Positions 42,737 through 52,336 of a stretch of DNA of 64,000 nt are shown here, piece by piece; the stretch's first letter is position 1; the number at the start of each line of letters is the position of its first letter. The notes below the pieces were generated by a model. The model saw nothing but the letters and a program-made list of their open reading frames with translations, made no database searches and was not told the DNA's origin. Both the position numbers and the translations under genes were made by a program. Location: positions 1,440,475 through 1,504,474 of the forward strand of contig NZ_DF967972.1 in NCBI RefSeq assembly GCF_001050235.1. Direction: 5' to 3'. The stretch is from Longilinea arvoryzae (lineage in GTDB: Bacteria > Chloroflexota > Anaerolineae > Anaerolineales > Anaerolineaceae).

Positions 42737-43266
42737 ATTGGGAAATAGAAACAGGTTTTTTCAGGAAAGACTTTTAGCTTAGCTATCTTGATAAGGATAT
42801 TTTCTTGAGAGTTTCTACACAACACTTCTTGCCATTCTGATGATCCTTCCGGCTAGAAATATGTACTTCATGCGAAAGGTCTTGGTTTGTTGGTGGTATT
42901 CCGTTCCACTTGCAAGGTCCATCTTGCCTGCGCTGGCGAAGCAGGAACAGGTGAACAGTAGAATTTGGTCGTTATGCCACCCTCAGTACCTGAAAGATGG
43001 TTTCTTTCACCCAAAGGATTGGCCATCCGGGCAGGTGAATCCTCTACCCGCTCCTTTTTTCATTGCCCAATGGGCCGCGGACGCGAGCCCTGCGCACAGC
43101 GGTCGTAAAATGTTGTGCCTGTTTCCATGCATCGCGAACCGAAGAATGAAAAACAGCTCGGGACGAGCTGTCCACGTGACAATTGGCCTTGCGTTGAATC
43201 ATCCGTTGTAATGAATCGGGAGGTAAGAATACCGTCATTTGGATGATTTTTTAACCTTAAAAATAG
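42737..43266. other. Gene-poor region upstream of the xylose repressor
   Basis: No recognised gene. A 7-bp hairpin (CAGCTCG-GGA-CGAGCTG near 43153-43169) and short open frames without ribosome sites are all that is visible. Confidence 0.4.
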
Positions 43267-43335
43267 TTGTATTTCTGTTTGATGCATGTCATAATATCGG
43301 TATCGATACCGGTATCGTTACCGGTATCGATACCG
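43267..43335 (+). promoter_or_regulatory. Promoter and triple operator of the xylose operon
   Basis: TTGTAT (43267-43272), 17 nt, CATAAT (43290-43295), then three overlapping copies at a 12-bp period of the palindrome CGGTATCGATACCG: 43298, 43310 (one base changed) and 43322. The -10 box abuts the first copy, so binding of the LacI protein encoded 15 nt later would block the promoter. Confidence 0.8.
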
Positions 43336-43350
43336 AAAAGGTCCCCCCGC

Positions 43351-44370
43351 ATGAACAATAAAAAACAATCTGTAACCATACAAGATGTTGCCAGGGATGC
43401 TGGCGTGTCCGCCTCCACAGTTTCTCGGGTGTTAAATGGCAAATCCGATGTTGCCAAAGAGACCCAGGACCGCATCCTTTCAGTCATTGAAGAATTGGGC
43501 TTCACCACCAATCTGGCCGCTCGCAGCATGAGAAGCCGGAAGAAGAACCTGATCGGTTTAATCATGCCGGATATTGCTTATCCTTTTGCAATTGAAGTCA
43601 TGAAGGGTGTGAACCGGGCAATTGCGGAATCGGAATTTGATCTTCTGGTTTACACAACAGGTAACGTGCGCAAAAGCGGCCGTGCACACCATGAAAGAAA
43701 ATATGTTTCTCTGTTAACCAAATCCATATCTGACGGGGTAATCATTGTTGCGCCCGTAGTGGGTGAATTCAATACCGATGAACCCATCGTTTCCATCGAT
43801 CCGGTCATGAGCAATCCGACAAATCCTTCCATCCACGCCACCAACTATCAGGGCTCCATGGAAGCAATGGAATACCTGATCGGACTGGGGCACAGAAGGA
43901 TTGGGTATATCGGTGGGCGTATCGAACTTGAAAGTTCGAACCGTCGTTTGCTCGGATACCGTGATTCCCTTAAAAACGCCAATATTCCTGTTGACGAAGA
44001 ATTGATCGCTTCAGGCGATTTCACAACAGAGACGGGCATCAGTTGTTCTCGAACGTTACTCTCATTGCCAAATCGTCCTACGGCGATCTTTGCATCCAAT
44101 GACCAGATGGCAATGGGTGTTTTTCAAGTTGCCGAGGAGATGGGGCTGCGCATCCCAGAAGATTTCTCCCTGGTTGGTTTTGACAATATCCCCGAATCAA
44201 AATACCTGGGCTTAACCACAGTGGATCAATTTATCTCTGAAATGGGATATATTGGCACGCAAATGTTGATCAAGATTATCAATGGAATTCCTCTGGATCA
44301 GCAGACTTATCGCATGCAAACACGATTGGTGGTTCGAAATTCCTGTCGTGCACTAGAACCCATGAAATGA
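43351..44370 (+). CDS. LacI-family repressor of the xylose operon
   Basis: A 339-residue regulator: HTH VTIQDVARDAGVSASTVSRV at residues 8-27, hinge with NLAARSMRSRKK, then the sensor fold (LIGLIMPDIAYPFAIEVMKG, TAIFASNDQMAMGVF, LVGFDNIPESKYL). The ATG at 43351 is chosen over the open frame's first codon because AAAGG lies upstream and the operator array lies in between. It heads the xylose/xyloside operon and probably senses xylose or a xylo-oligosaccharide. Confidence 0.88.
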   Translation: MNNKKQSVTIQDVARDAGVSASTVSRVLNGKSDVAKETQDRILSVIEELGFTTNLAARSMRSRKKNLIGLIMPDIAYPFAIEVMKGVNRAIAESEFDLLVYTTGNVRKSGRAHHERKYVSLLTKSISDGVIIVAPVVGEFNTDEPIVSIDPVMSNPTNPSIHATNYQGSMEAMEYLIGLGHRRIGYIGGRIELESSNRRLLGYRDSLKNANIPVDEELIASGDFTTETGISCSRTLLSLPNRPTAIFASNDQMAMGVFQVAEEMGLRIPEDFSLVGFDNIPESKYLGLTTVDQFISEMGYIGTQMLIKIINGIPLDQQTYRMQTRLVVRNSCRALEPMK

Positions 44371-44458
44371 AATAAATACTCAAATAATGCTCGAAAATTT
44401 TGAGTCATTGAATTTCAAGGAGAAGGGAGGTAAGGAGACTCAAACAATTGCATGAATA

Positions 44459-44501
44459 GCAGGTCTTCTCTTTGACCCTGGTGAGCTAAAAGAAGACCTG
44501 C
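44459..44501 (+). promoter_or_regulatory. Leader hairpin before the xylose binding-protein gene
   Basis: GCAGGTCTTCT (44459-44469) pairs perfectly with AGAAGACCTGC (44491-44501). No U tract follows. It matches in place the leader stems of the arabinose operon and may set a processing point between repressor and importer mRNA. Confidence 0.5.
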
Positions 44502-44571
44502 CGATTTGTGTGGAGGATTTCTCCGCACGTCTCAATTATATCGTGTAAGTAACCTGAAAAGGAGAAGAATC

Positions 44572-45936
44572 ATGGCTCGTAAGTTGTGCTCTTTACTCAG
44601 CGTTGTGTTCATTGCAGCTTTTTTGCTGTCTGCCTGCGCAACCCCTACAGCGGCGCCAGCTGCTGCCACGGATGCTCCTGCTGCTGCCACTGATGCTCCA
44701 GCTGCTGCCACGGATGCTCCTGCAACTGAAGTTGCTGCCGAACCAGTGACCATCACCTGGTGGCACATTTCCACCAAGGACCCTGCTCTTTCGGATTGGC
44801 AGAAGATGGCTGATGATTATATGGCTGCCCATCCCAATGTGAAAATTGAGATCACCGTCCTTGAGAACGAAGCTTTTAAAACCAAACTGACCACCGTGAT
44901 GCAATCAGGTGAAGTTCCCGATATCTTCCAATCCTGGGGTCAGGGTGGCATGATCGAGCAGGTAAACGCCGGTTTATTGAAAGACATCACCGCAGATCTT
45001 GACGCCAATGGCGGCGAATGGCGCAACAGCCTCGGTGCCTTGGACGCCTTCGCTGTGGATGGTAAGAACTACGGCGTTCCCTGGGATATGGGCGCGGTTA
45101 CCTTCTGGTACAACAAAGATCTCTTCGCCCAGGCTGGAATCAAACAGGTTCCCACCACCTGGACAGAATTCCTGGCCGACTGCGAAACTTTAAAAGCTGC
45201 CGGCATCACCCCGATCTCGGTGGGCGAAGGCGACAAATGGCCCGGTATGCACATTTGGGCTTATCTCGTCTCCCGTATTGGTGGCGCTGATGCATTCGCC
45301 GCCGCTGCTGCAACTGGCGATGCCCGAACCGGCACATTTGAGGACGAAGCTTTTGTTAAGGCTGGGTATGAACTGAAGAAGCTCGTCGATGGCGGCTACT
45401 TCCAGGAAGGTTTCTTGGGCGCGACCCACGATGAAATGAACGCCACGTTTGGCAATGGCAAAGCCGCCATGGAACTTGGTGGACAATGGTCTCCCTCTGT
45501 TGAGGCTGCCAACAGCGCCGATTTGGTTGGTGTTAAGAACCTCGGCATGTTCTCCTTCCCGGCAGTTGAGGGTGGCAAAGGGCTCGTGACCGATATTGTT
45601 GGCGGCGGTAATGGTTTTGCCATCGGCGCCAACGCTGAACCCGAAGCCATTGACTTCGTCAAATACCTCACCTCTCTTGACAATCAGAAAGTCATCGCCG
45701 CCTCCAACACCGGTATCCCGGTGGCAAAGGGCGCCGGCGTAGCTCTGGCCGATCCCAACATGGTGTTGGTATCGGATGCAGTTGCCAATTCCACCTACTA
45801 TCAACTGTATTTTGACCAGGTGTTACCCCCCGCTATGGGTGGCATCATCAATGACGCAGTACAGAAGATCTTCGCTGGAACAGCAACGCCTGAAGAAGTC
45901 TGCGCCGAAATCGAAGCCGGTTTCTTGGCACAATAA
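44572..45936 (+). CDS. ABC importer sugar-binding lipoprotein (family 1)
   Basis: A 454-residue extracytoplasmic receptor. A signal with lipobox (IAAFLLSAC) is followed by a linker containing three copies of PAAATDA, then a family 1 solute-binding domain (TITWWHISTKDPALSDWQKM, GEVPDIFQSWGQGGM, YGVPWDMGAVTFWYNKDLF). Partners are the two permeases that follow. Linkage to a GH3 glycosidase, xylA and xylB suggests xylose or xylo-oligosaccharides. AAGGAG lies 7 nt before the ATG; the longer open frame upstream is noncoding. Confidence 0.88.
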   Translation: MARKLCSLLSVVFIAAFLLSACATPTAAPAAATDAPAAATDAPAAATDAPATEVAAEPVTITWWHISTKDPALSDWQKMADDYMAAHPNVKIEITVLENEAFKTKLTTVMQSGEVPDIFQSWGQGGMIEQVNAGLLKDITADLDANGGEWRNSLGALDAFAVDGKNYGVPWDMGAVTFWYNKDLFAQAGIKQVPTTWTEFLADCETLKAAGITPISVGEGDKWPGMHIWAYLVSRIGGADAFAAAAATGDARTGTFEDEAFVKAGYELKKLVDGGYFQEGFLGATHDEMNATFGNGKAAMELGGQWSPSVEAANSADLVGVKNLGMFSFPAVEGGKGLVTDIVGGGNGFAIGANAEPEAIDFVKYLTSLDNQKVIAASNTGIPVAKGAGVALADPNMVLVSDAVANSTYYQLYFDQVLPPAMGGIINDAVQKIFAGTATPEEVCAEIEAGFLAQ

Positions 45937-45950
45937 CCATCTTTGCCAGG

Positions 45951-45998
45951 TCTGACAGGTGCGTGGGAGGCTTTACTTGCCAACCCGCACCTGTCAGA
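45951..45998 (+). terminator. Hairpin after the xylose binding-protein gene
   Basis: A perfect 13-bp stem (45951-45963 with 45986-45998), no U tract, between binding-protein and permease genes, the same place as the stem at 31751-31785. Probably gives differential mRNA stability. Confidence 0.6.
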
Positions 45999-46131
45999 AA
46001 CTTGAACGATCATTTCCCCAGGTGTATTTATCGACATGAAGTTAACCCAGCAGACGCTTTCTATGGGGCTGTATTTGTAAGGTCGATTTTTCCCGGACGC
46101 CCGAATAGACCAGACGCAGAGAAAGAGCAAA

Positions 46132-47076
46132 ATGCAATCCTATTCCGCCACTCAAAATTCTATCCTGCCTAAGAAAGGTTCACGCATCTCGCGTCGTGTG
46201 AATGATCGGTTGGTTATCGTTCTTTTTCTGCTGCCGGCTCTCATTATTTTCCTGCTTTTTGTGATTTATCCCATATTCCGTTCAATCTACTACAGCACTT
46301 TTGATTGGAAAGGTCTGGGGGCAGCGGTTAATAATGTAGGTTTGGATAACTATATAAAGATCCTTGATGATGAAGTATTTCTAAAATCTGTAAAAAACGT
46401 CCTGATTATTATTGTGCTATCTTTGGCGCTGCAGCTTCCCGCGGCGATCGTCCTGGCAAACATGGTTGGGCGCAACCTGCCGGGTAGAGCGCTGTTCAGG
46501 ACGACATTCTTTCTACCTTATGTGCTCTCAGAAGTAAATACGGGCATCATGTGGATGTTGCTCTACAACCCCGATCCGGAACGCGGATTTATTAACGGCA
46601 TTTTGGTTCAATTGGGTTTGCACCCTGTAAATTGGCTCGCAGATTTGAACGTGGTTCTCATCGCAGTCTTTATTTCCCTGACGTGGAAATACTTTGGTTT
46701 TCACTTGCTTTTGTATCTCACCGGGCTTCAGAACATTCCTACGGAAATTGAAGAGGCTGCACGCATGGATGGCGCGAATTCTATTCAAAGCTTTTTTTTC
46801 ATCACCATACCGTTGTTGAGCAGCACAATTAAAACTTCAGTCTATATGTCAGTTTTAGGATCCATTCAGCAATTTATTTTGGTTTGGATAATGACAAGGG
46901 GTGGACCGGTAAACGCCAGTGAGACAATGGCGACCTATATGTACCGATTTGGATTTGTCAGATTTCAATTCGGATACGGGTCGGCAGTCGCGATCATCAT
47001 GTTCATCATCTGTCTGATTCTCTCACTTGTTTACCTGCAGTTAACCCGTAAACCTGATTATCTTACCGGTTTATAG
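46132..47076 (+). CDS. ABC sugar permease, MalF type
   Basis: A 314-residue inner-membrane subunit with six helices. The EAA loop that contacts the ATPase is visible (EIEEAARMDGANSIQSFFFI). Forms the channel with the next gene product. A basic N-terminal stretch precedes helix 1 (LVIVLFLLPALIIFLLFVIY). Confidence 0.9.
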   Translation: MQSYSATQNSILPKKGSRISRRVNDRLVIVLFLLPALIIFLLFVIYPIFRSIYYSTFDWKGLGAAVNNVGLDNYIKILDDEVFLKSVKNVLIIIVLSLALQLPAAIVLANMVGRNLPGRALFRTTFFLPYVLSEVNTGIMWMLLYNPDPERGFINGILVQLGLHPVNWLADLNVVLIAVFISLTWKYFGFHLLLYLTGLQNIPTEIEEAARMDGANSIQSFFFITIPLLSSTIKTSVYMSVLGSIQQFILVWIMTRGGPVNASETMATYMYRFGFVRFQFGYGSAVAIIMFIICLILSLVYLQLTRKPDYLTGL

Positions 47077-47089
47077 AAAGGGCCTCGTC

Positions 47090-47959
47090 ATGCGAAAAAT
47101 CATCCCCACCCCTCGCTGGATGCAGAAGAGTGTTCCAAGGATTTTTCAATATCTCATCCTTACGATTACGTCAATCCTGGTTTTCATTCCCATTGTGATC
47201 CTGCTTTTTGGCAGTGTAAAAACCACGGGGCAGATGTATTCTCATCCCTACTCGATTCCCAATCCGCCCAATTGGGATAATATCATCGGCATATTGTCGA
47301 CGTCCAGTTTTTGGCGATTGATGAAAAACAGCTTGATCGTCATGTTGTCGACCACGACGATTACTGTTACTGTGTGTGCGTTGGTCGCTTTTGTTTTCGC
47401 ACGCATGGAATTCCGAGGCAAGAATTTCTTTTTCAATCTTTTCACCCTTGGTTTAATGTTTCCCATTAACGTGGCGATCTTACCGGTCTACTTCGTCTTA
47501 AGGCAGATGGAACAATTCGGCATCAATGTGATCGACAGCCTGGCGGGTGTCATTTTAGTGCAAGCCGCATTCCAGTTGTCGGGTAACATTATGATTCTGC
47601 GTGGATTCTTCACAGCAGTCCCCCAGGATTTGCAGGATGCCGCCTATATCGACGGCTGCACCAATTTTGATTTCTTCTGGCGCATTATGATCCCATTAGT
47701 CAAACCATCCTTGGCAGCTGTGGCGGCGTTGGTCATGATTGCCAGTTGGAACGATCTGCTGGTTCCACTTGTGGTTCTCAATAGCGATTCATTGTGGACC
47801 TTGCCGTTAGGAGTCATGCAATTCCAGGGTCAATACGGTCAGGATTTAGCGTTGATCTCAGCATTTGTGGCGTTGTCATCCATTCCGACGATTATTTTTT
47901 ACTTCTTTGCCGAAAAACAGATCGTATCGGGCTTGACGGCCGGAGCAGTCAAAGGGTAA
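47090..47959 (+). CDS. ABC sugar permease, MalG type
   Basis: 289 residues, six helices, EAA-type loop LQDAAYIDGCTNFDFFWRI. It follows the MalF-type gene by 13 nt. No ATPase gene is present in this operon, as is common for family 1 sugar importers that share one MsmX/MalK-type ATPase encoded elsewhere. Confidence 0.9.
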   Translation: MRKIIPTPRWMQKSVPRIFQYLILTITSILVFIPIVILLFGSVKTTGQMYSHPYSIPNPPNWDNIIGILSTSSFWRLMKNSLIVMLSTTTITVTVCALVAFVFARMEFRGKNFFFNLFTLGLMFPINVAILPVYFVLRQMEQFGINVIDSLAGVILVQAAFQLSGNIMILRGFFTAVPQDLQDAAYIDGCTNFDFFWRIMIPLVKPSLAAVAALVMIASWNDLLVPLVVLNSDSLWTLPLGVMQFQGQYGQDLALISAFVALSSIPTIIFYFFAEKQIVSGLTAGAVKG

Positions 47960-48076
47960 TCGTCTTGATGCGAATAATGCAATCCTTGTCAACGATCGGT
48001 TTACGATAACCATCCTGTCATTGGTTGTATCTACTAAAGGGAATTTATTTGGAGTCTTTGATCTAAGGAGCATTTC

Positions 48077-50221
48077 ATGACCATTATTTCTACATCGGAG
48101 AAGCCAATTTATCTGGATTCATCGGTATCGGTTTCCGAACGGGTAAAGGATCTTGTCGGTCGTCTCACATTGGAAGAAAAAGTTGGTCTGATGGGCCATG
48201 AATCAAAAGGTGTACCCAGGCTCAATATTCCTCGATATAACTATTGGAGTGAAGCTCTTCACGGGATTGCCCGAAGTGGAAAGGCAACGGTGTTTCCGCA
48301 GGCAATCGGCATGGCCGCAACCTGGAACAAGAATTTAATCCGCGAGGTTGCCTCTGCCATCGGTGATGAAGGCCGGGCAAAATATCATGCCGCCTTGCGC
48401 CGTAACGGCTACACAGACCAATACCAGGGACTAAATATGTGGTCTCCAAACGTGAATATCTTTCGTGACCCGCGCTGGGGGCGCGGACAGGAAACCTGGG
48501 GAGAGGACCCATTCTTAACAGGCGAAATGGCAGCCGAATTCGTTCGCGGACTGCAGGGTGATCATCCAAAATACCTGAAAACTGCCGCATGTGCCAAACA
48601 TTTAGCGGTTCATTCTGGTCCAGAAAAAGATCGTCATACCTTCAACGCCATTGTTACCAAACGTGAACTTTTTGACACATACCTGCCTGCATTTAGGAAA
48701 TTGGTGGTTGAAGCCGATGTCGAAGCTGTAATGGGTGCGTATAATCGAATCCTGGGTGAGGTATGCTGCGCCAGCAAATTACTACTTGAAGATATTCTGC
48801 GCGACCAGTGGGGGTTTAAGGGTCATGTGGTCTCCGATTGTCTGGCGCTTGCGGATTTTCATCAAAGCCACAAGGTAACAAAAGATGCGGCAGAATCCGC
48901 TGCACTGGCGTTGAAACACGGCTGCGATTTGGGTTGCGATCATGTTTTCGATGAGATCCCTGAAGCCATTGCCAGGGGATTGATCACAGAAGCGGATGTT
49001 GACCGGGCGCTCGAGCGTTCCCTTGCCACCCGCTTCAAGTTGGGCATGTTCGACCCGCCTGAAGAAGTGCCTTATGCCTCCATCACCACCGATGTGGTGG
49101 GCTGCGAAGCTCACCGGCAATTGGCATATCAGACGGCTGCCGAAGCGGTGGTGCTGCTGAAAAACAAGAACAACATCCTGCCGATCAAACCTACCACCAA
49201 GAAAATATTCGTCACGGGGCCTACGGCAACCAGCGTGGAAGTCCTGTTGGGCAATTATTATGGATTTAACAATCAAATGGTGACGCTGCTTGAAGGGATC
49301 ACCGGTCGAGTTCCTGAAGGCATGGGAATGGAATACCACTCGGGCGCCATGTTGAAACATCCCAGGGAGATCAAGGAAACCTGGGCACCGGCCATGGCGC
49401 AGAACTCAGATCTGGCAATCGTGTGCGCGGGGTTTTCTTCGTTTCTCGAAGGTGAAGAAGGTGAGTCTTTGCTCTCTCCGCAAAATGGCGATCGGAGTAG
49501 TATTTCCTTACCGGCCAGCCAGGCGAACTACATTAAAGAGCTTGCCATTCATGGCGTAAAGATTGTGCTTGTCTTGACCGGAGGCAGCCCCATTGCCCTG
49601 GGAGAGATCGAAGACATGGTGGACGCCGTGGTGTTCATCTGGTACCCCGGAATGGAGGGTGGTAGGGCGGTGGCCGATGTTCTGTTTGGTGATACTTCTC
49701 CTTCAGGCAAGCTACCGCTGACATTCCCAAAATCGCTGGATCAACTGCCTGCTTTTGATGATTACAGCATGAACAGGCGCACTTACCGATACTCAACCGA
49801 AGAACCGCTTTATCCTTTTGGGTTTGGCCTGAGTTACAGCCGATTTGAGTATACGGACTTGCAGATAGACAAACAGTCGATCAAAGCAGGCGAGGTTTTG
49901 CCCGTCAAAGTCACCCTTCGCAACCAGGGCAATCGGCGAGCTGCAGAAGTTGTGCAGTTATATCTGAGCGATCTCAAAGCATCGACGATTGTGCCGCTTC
50001 ATCACCTGATCGGATTCGAGAAAGTCACGCTTGAAGCTGGAGAGAGCCGGGACATCCGTTTTTCTGTGACACCAGACATGCTGTCTTTCTATAATGATGA
50101 TGGCAAACTAACGCTTGAACCCGGAGAATTTAAACTGGAAATTGGCGGGTGCTCACCCGGTAAACGCGGCCAGGAATTGGGCGCTCCATCACCTGTCATC
50201 GCTTTTTTCGAAGTCAAATAG
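48077..50221 (+). CDS. GH3 family beta-glycosidase, probable beta-xylosidase
   Basis: A 714-residue cytoplasmic enzyme (no signal peptide). N-terminal GH3 barrel with YNYWSEALHGIARSGKATVF, DPRWGRGQETWGEDP and the nucleophile Asp in HVVSDCLAL. A second alpha/beta domain follows (VLLKNKNNILP, CAGFSSFLEGEEGES, WYPGMEGGRAVADVLFG), then a C-terminal fibronectin-like domain (FGFGLSYSRFEYTDL onward). It would release xylose from imported xylo-oligosaccharides for xylA. A beta-glucosidase or arabinosidase activity cannot be excluded. AAGGAG lies 8 nt before the ATG. Confidence 0.87.
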   Translation: MTIISTSEKPIYLDSSVSVSERVKDLVGRLTLEEKVGLMGHESKGVPRLNIPRYNYWSEALHGIARSGKATVFPQAIGMAATWNKNLIREVASAIGDEGRAKYHAALRRNGYTDQYQGLNMWSPNVNIFRDPRWGRGQETWGEDPFLTGEMAAEFVRGLQGDHPKYLKTAACAKHLAVHSGPEKDRHTFNAIVTKRELFDTYLPAFRKLVVEADVEAVMGAYNRILGEVCCASKLLLEDILRDQWGFKGHVVSDCLALADFHQSHKVTKDAAESAALALKHGCDLGCDHVFDEIPEAIARGLITEADVDRALERSLATRFKLGMFDPPEEVPYASITTDVVGCEAHRQLAYQTAAEAVVLLKNKNNILPIKPTTKKIFVTGPTATSVEVLLGNYYGFNNQMVTLLEGITGRVPEGMGMEYHSGAMLKHPREIKETWAPAMAQNSDLAIVCAGFSSFLEGEEGESLLSPQNGDRSSISLPASQANYIKELAIHGVKIVLVLTGGSPIALGEIEDMVDAVVFIWYPGMEGGRAVADVLFGDTSPSGKLPLTFPKSLDQLPAFDDYSMNRRTYRYSTEEPLYPFGFGLSYSRFEYTDLQIDKQSIKAGEVLPVKVTLRNQGNRRAAEVVQLYLSDLKASTIVPLHHLIGFEKVTLEAGESRDIRFSVTPDMLSFYNDDGKLTLEPGEFKLEIGGCSPGKRGQELGAPSPVIAFFEVK

Positions 50222-50230
50222 GAGGAATTT

Positions 50231-51397
50231 ATGGCAACTTATCAACCCAAACCCGAGGATAAATTTACCTTTGGATTATGGACCGTCGGGAATCGTGGTC
50301 GAGATCCGTTCGGATGTGAAATCCGCGAAGCGAAAACCCCCGCAGAAATTGTCTATATGTTGGGAGAAGTAGGGGCCTACGGGGTTAATTTTCACGATAA
50401 TGATCTGATCCCCATCGATGCAACATCCGGCGAAACGGAAGCAATCAAAGGCGAATTCCGAAAAGCATTAAAAGATACGGGGTTGGTTGTTCCCATGGCA
50501 ACCACCAACCTGTTTTATGACCCGATTTTCAAGGACGGGGCATTTACTTCAAACGATCCAAAAGTTCGAGCTTACGCGCTTCAAAAAACCATGAAAGCGA
50601 TCGACCTCGGTGTAGAATTCGGTACCGGGATCTTTGTTCTCTGGGGAGGTCGCGAAGGTACGGAAACGGACGCCAGTAAAAACCCGGTCGACGCCATCAA
50701 GCGCAACCGTGAGGCCATAAATTTCTTGTGCGATTATGCGCTCGAAAAAAAGTATGATTTGAAGTTCGCCCTCGAAGCCAAGCCTAACGAGCCGCGCGGG
50801 GATATCTATAATCCCACCACAGGTCATATGTTGGCTTTTATTGCCACGCTCGATCATCCTGAAATGGTTGGCGTCAACCCTGAGGTGGCTCACGAACATA
50901 TGGCCGGTATCAATTTCATGCACAGCGTGGCTCAGGCCTGGGAAGCTGGGAAACTCTTCCATATCGACCTGAATGACCAGTACCCCGGTCGCTACGACCA
51001 GGATCTGCGTTTCGGTTCGCGTGATCTCAAGGCAGCCTTCTTCCTGGTCAAGTTCCTTGAGGATGTCGGCTATGCCGGCTCACGCCACTTCGATGCTCAT
51101 GCCTACCGCACCGAGGACTATGATGGCGTGAAAGACTTTGCCCGTGGCTGCATACGCACCTATCTTATGCTGAAAGATAAGGCTAAACAGTGGAATGCAG
51201 ACAAAGAGATCCAATCTCTCGTTTCAGAGATCAATGCGGATGATGGAGCGATGAACTTGTTCCTCGGGAAGTACTCGGCGGCTAAGGCAGCTGCCCTCAA
51301 AGCGCAGCCCTTCGACCGCGCTGCAATCGCCTCCCGCGGATTGAAATACGAGCGGCTGGACCAGCTCACCATCGACCTGCTGCTGGGTAGTCGGTAG
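50231..51397 (+). CDS. xylA: Xylose isomerase
   Basis: A 388-residue metal-dependent isomerase turning D-xylose into D-xylulose. Recognised by [17 protein letters not shown] at the start, the catalytic His in [12 protein letters not shown], the metal-site segments [10 protein letters not shown] and FHIDLNDQ, and AGSRHFDAH. The length and start fit the shorter class I (actinobacterial-like) form. AGGAGG lies 6 nt before the ATG. It sits 9 nt after the glycosidase gene. Confidence 0.95.
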   Translation: MATYQPKPEDKFTFGLWTVGNRGRDPFGCEIREAKTPAEIVYMLGEVGAYGVNFHDNDLIPIDATSGETEAIKGEFRKALKDTGLVVPMATTNLFYDPIFKDGAFTSNDPKVRAYALQKTMKAIDLGVEFGTGIFVLWGGREGTETDASKNPVDAIKRNREAINFLCDYALEKKYDLKFALEAKPNEPRGDIYNPTTGHMLAFIATLDHPEMVGVNPEVAHEHMAGINFMHSVAQAWEAGKLFHIDLNDQYPGRYDQDLRFGSRDLKAAFFLVKFLEDVGYAGSRHFDAHAYRTEDYDGVKDFARGCIRTYLMLKDKAKQWNADKEIQSLVSEINADDGAMNLFLGKYSAAKAAALKAQPFDRAAIASRGLKYERLDQLTIDLLLGSR

Positions 51398-51403
51398 ATA
51401 AGG

Positions 51404-51436
51404 AAGGGAGAGAGGGGTCGATCCTCCCTCCCTTTT
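51404..51436 (+). terminator. Hairpin after xylA
   Basis: AAGGGAGAGAGG (51404-51415) pairs with CCTCCCTCCCTT (51423-51434) with one mismatch, followed by TTTT in total. A weak intrinsic terminator that may reduce, not stop, transcription into the next two genes. Confidence 0.55.
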
Positions 51437-51445
51437 GCATATCCT

Positions 51446-52333
51446 ATGGTGAAAACGACCAACTTTAACGATCTCGAATGCATTGTGCTGGAAAATGATC
51501 TTCTGCAGATCCTGGTGCCGAAAGCACTGGGACCGCGGATTCTTTCCCTTCGATTCCGCGGAGGTGAGAACCTGCTGGCGGAACTGCCGGATGTCATCAC
51601 CGAACGCCCGGATGGCAAGCCGTATCACTTTTTTGGCGGGCACCGTCTGTGGCTGGCGCCGGAGGACCCGCTGCTCAGCTATGCCCTCGATGACCAGGCG
51701 GTGGTGATCACCTCGTCAGAAGCCGGCCTGCTGATCCGCAAGGTGGTGGAAGCGGAGACGGGTGTGGAGAAGTCCATCCTGCTGCACCTCGACCCGCAGC
51801 AGGCGAGACTGACCCTGACGCACCGGCTCACGAATCGAAAACGCCTGCCGGTGGAATACGCTCCCTGGGCGATCACTCAGTTCCGGACAGGCGGATTGGC
51901 CATCCTCCCCCAGTCCGGTGCGCAAACCGGGCTCTTGCCAAATCGGATTCTCTCCTTGTGGCCGTATACGGATATTTCATCCCCGTGCCTTGATCTGGGG
52001 AACCAATACATTCTTCTGCATGCAAACATGCAGACGCCGCTCAAGGTCGGTTTCCCAAATCCGCGCGGCTGGCTGGCATACTGGATGGATGGCGTGCTGT
52101 TTGTCAAAAAGGCAGCCTTCGATTCGCAGGGGCGCTACCCCGATCACGGCTGCTCCAGCGAATGCTATTGCAACCAGTCCTTTCTGGAACTGGAGACCTT
52201 AGCGCCCTTGGTTCGGATCGAGCCCGATGCCTCCATTACGCATACGGAAACCTGGGAACTGCATCCAGATATTCCTCTGCCGAATGATGAATCTGCGATA
52301 CAGGCAATCCTGCAAAAAATCGGATTGGAGTAA
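51446..52333 (+). CDS. Aldose mutarotase-like protein
   Basis: A 295-residue beta-rich protein resembling the galactose-mutarotase-like fold of aldose epimerases and DUF4380 proteins (LVPKALGPRILSLRFRGGEN, FGGHRLWLAPED, HRLTNRKRLPVEYAPWAITQ, ELETLAPLVRIEPDA). It would interconvert sugar anomers, helping xylose enter the isomerase. The position between xylA and xylB supports this. The catalytic His/Glu pair was not matched residue by residue. No clear ribosome site precedes the ATG. Confidence 0.7.
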   Translation: MVKTTNFNDLECIVLENDLLQILVPKALGPRILSLRFRGGENLLAELPDVITERPDGKPYHFFGGHRLWLAPEDPLLSYALDDQAVVITSSEAGLLIRKVVEAETGVEKSILLHLDPQQARLTLTHRLTNRKRLPVEYAPWAITQFRTGGLAILPQSGAQTGLLPNRILSLWPYTDISSPCLDLGNQYILLHANMQTPLKVGFPNPRGWLAYWMDGVLFVKKAAFDSQGRYPDHGCSSECYCNQSFLELETLAPLVRIEPDASITHTETWELHPDIPLPNDESAIQAILQKIGLE

Positions 52334-52336
52334 ACG

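Noticed and set aside
42840..43211. 123-codon frame upstream of the xylose repressor
   Set aside because: Composition and lack of a start signal look noncoding.
44660..44725. Tandem DNA repeat in the binding-protein gene as a regulatory repeat
   Set aside because: It encodes the PAAATDA linker after the lipobox, a common flexible spacer in lipoproteins of this group.
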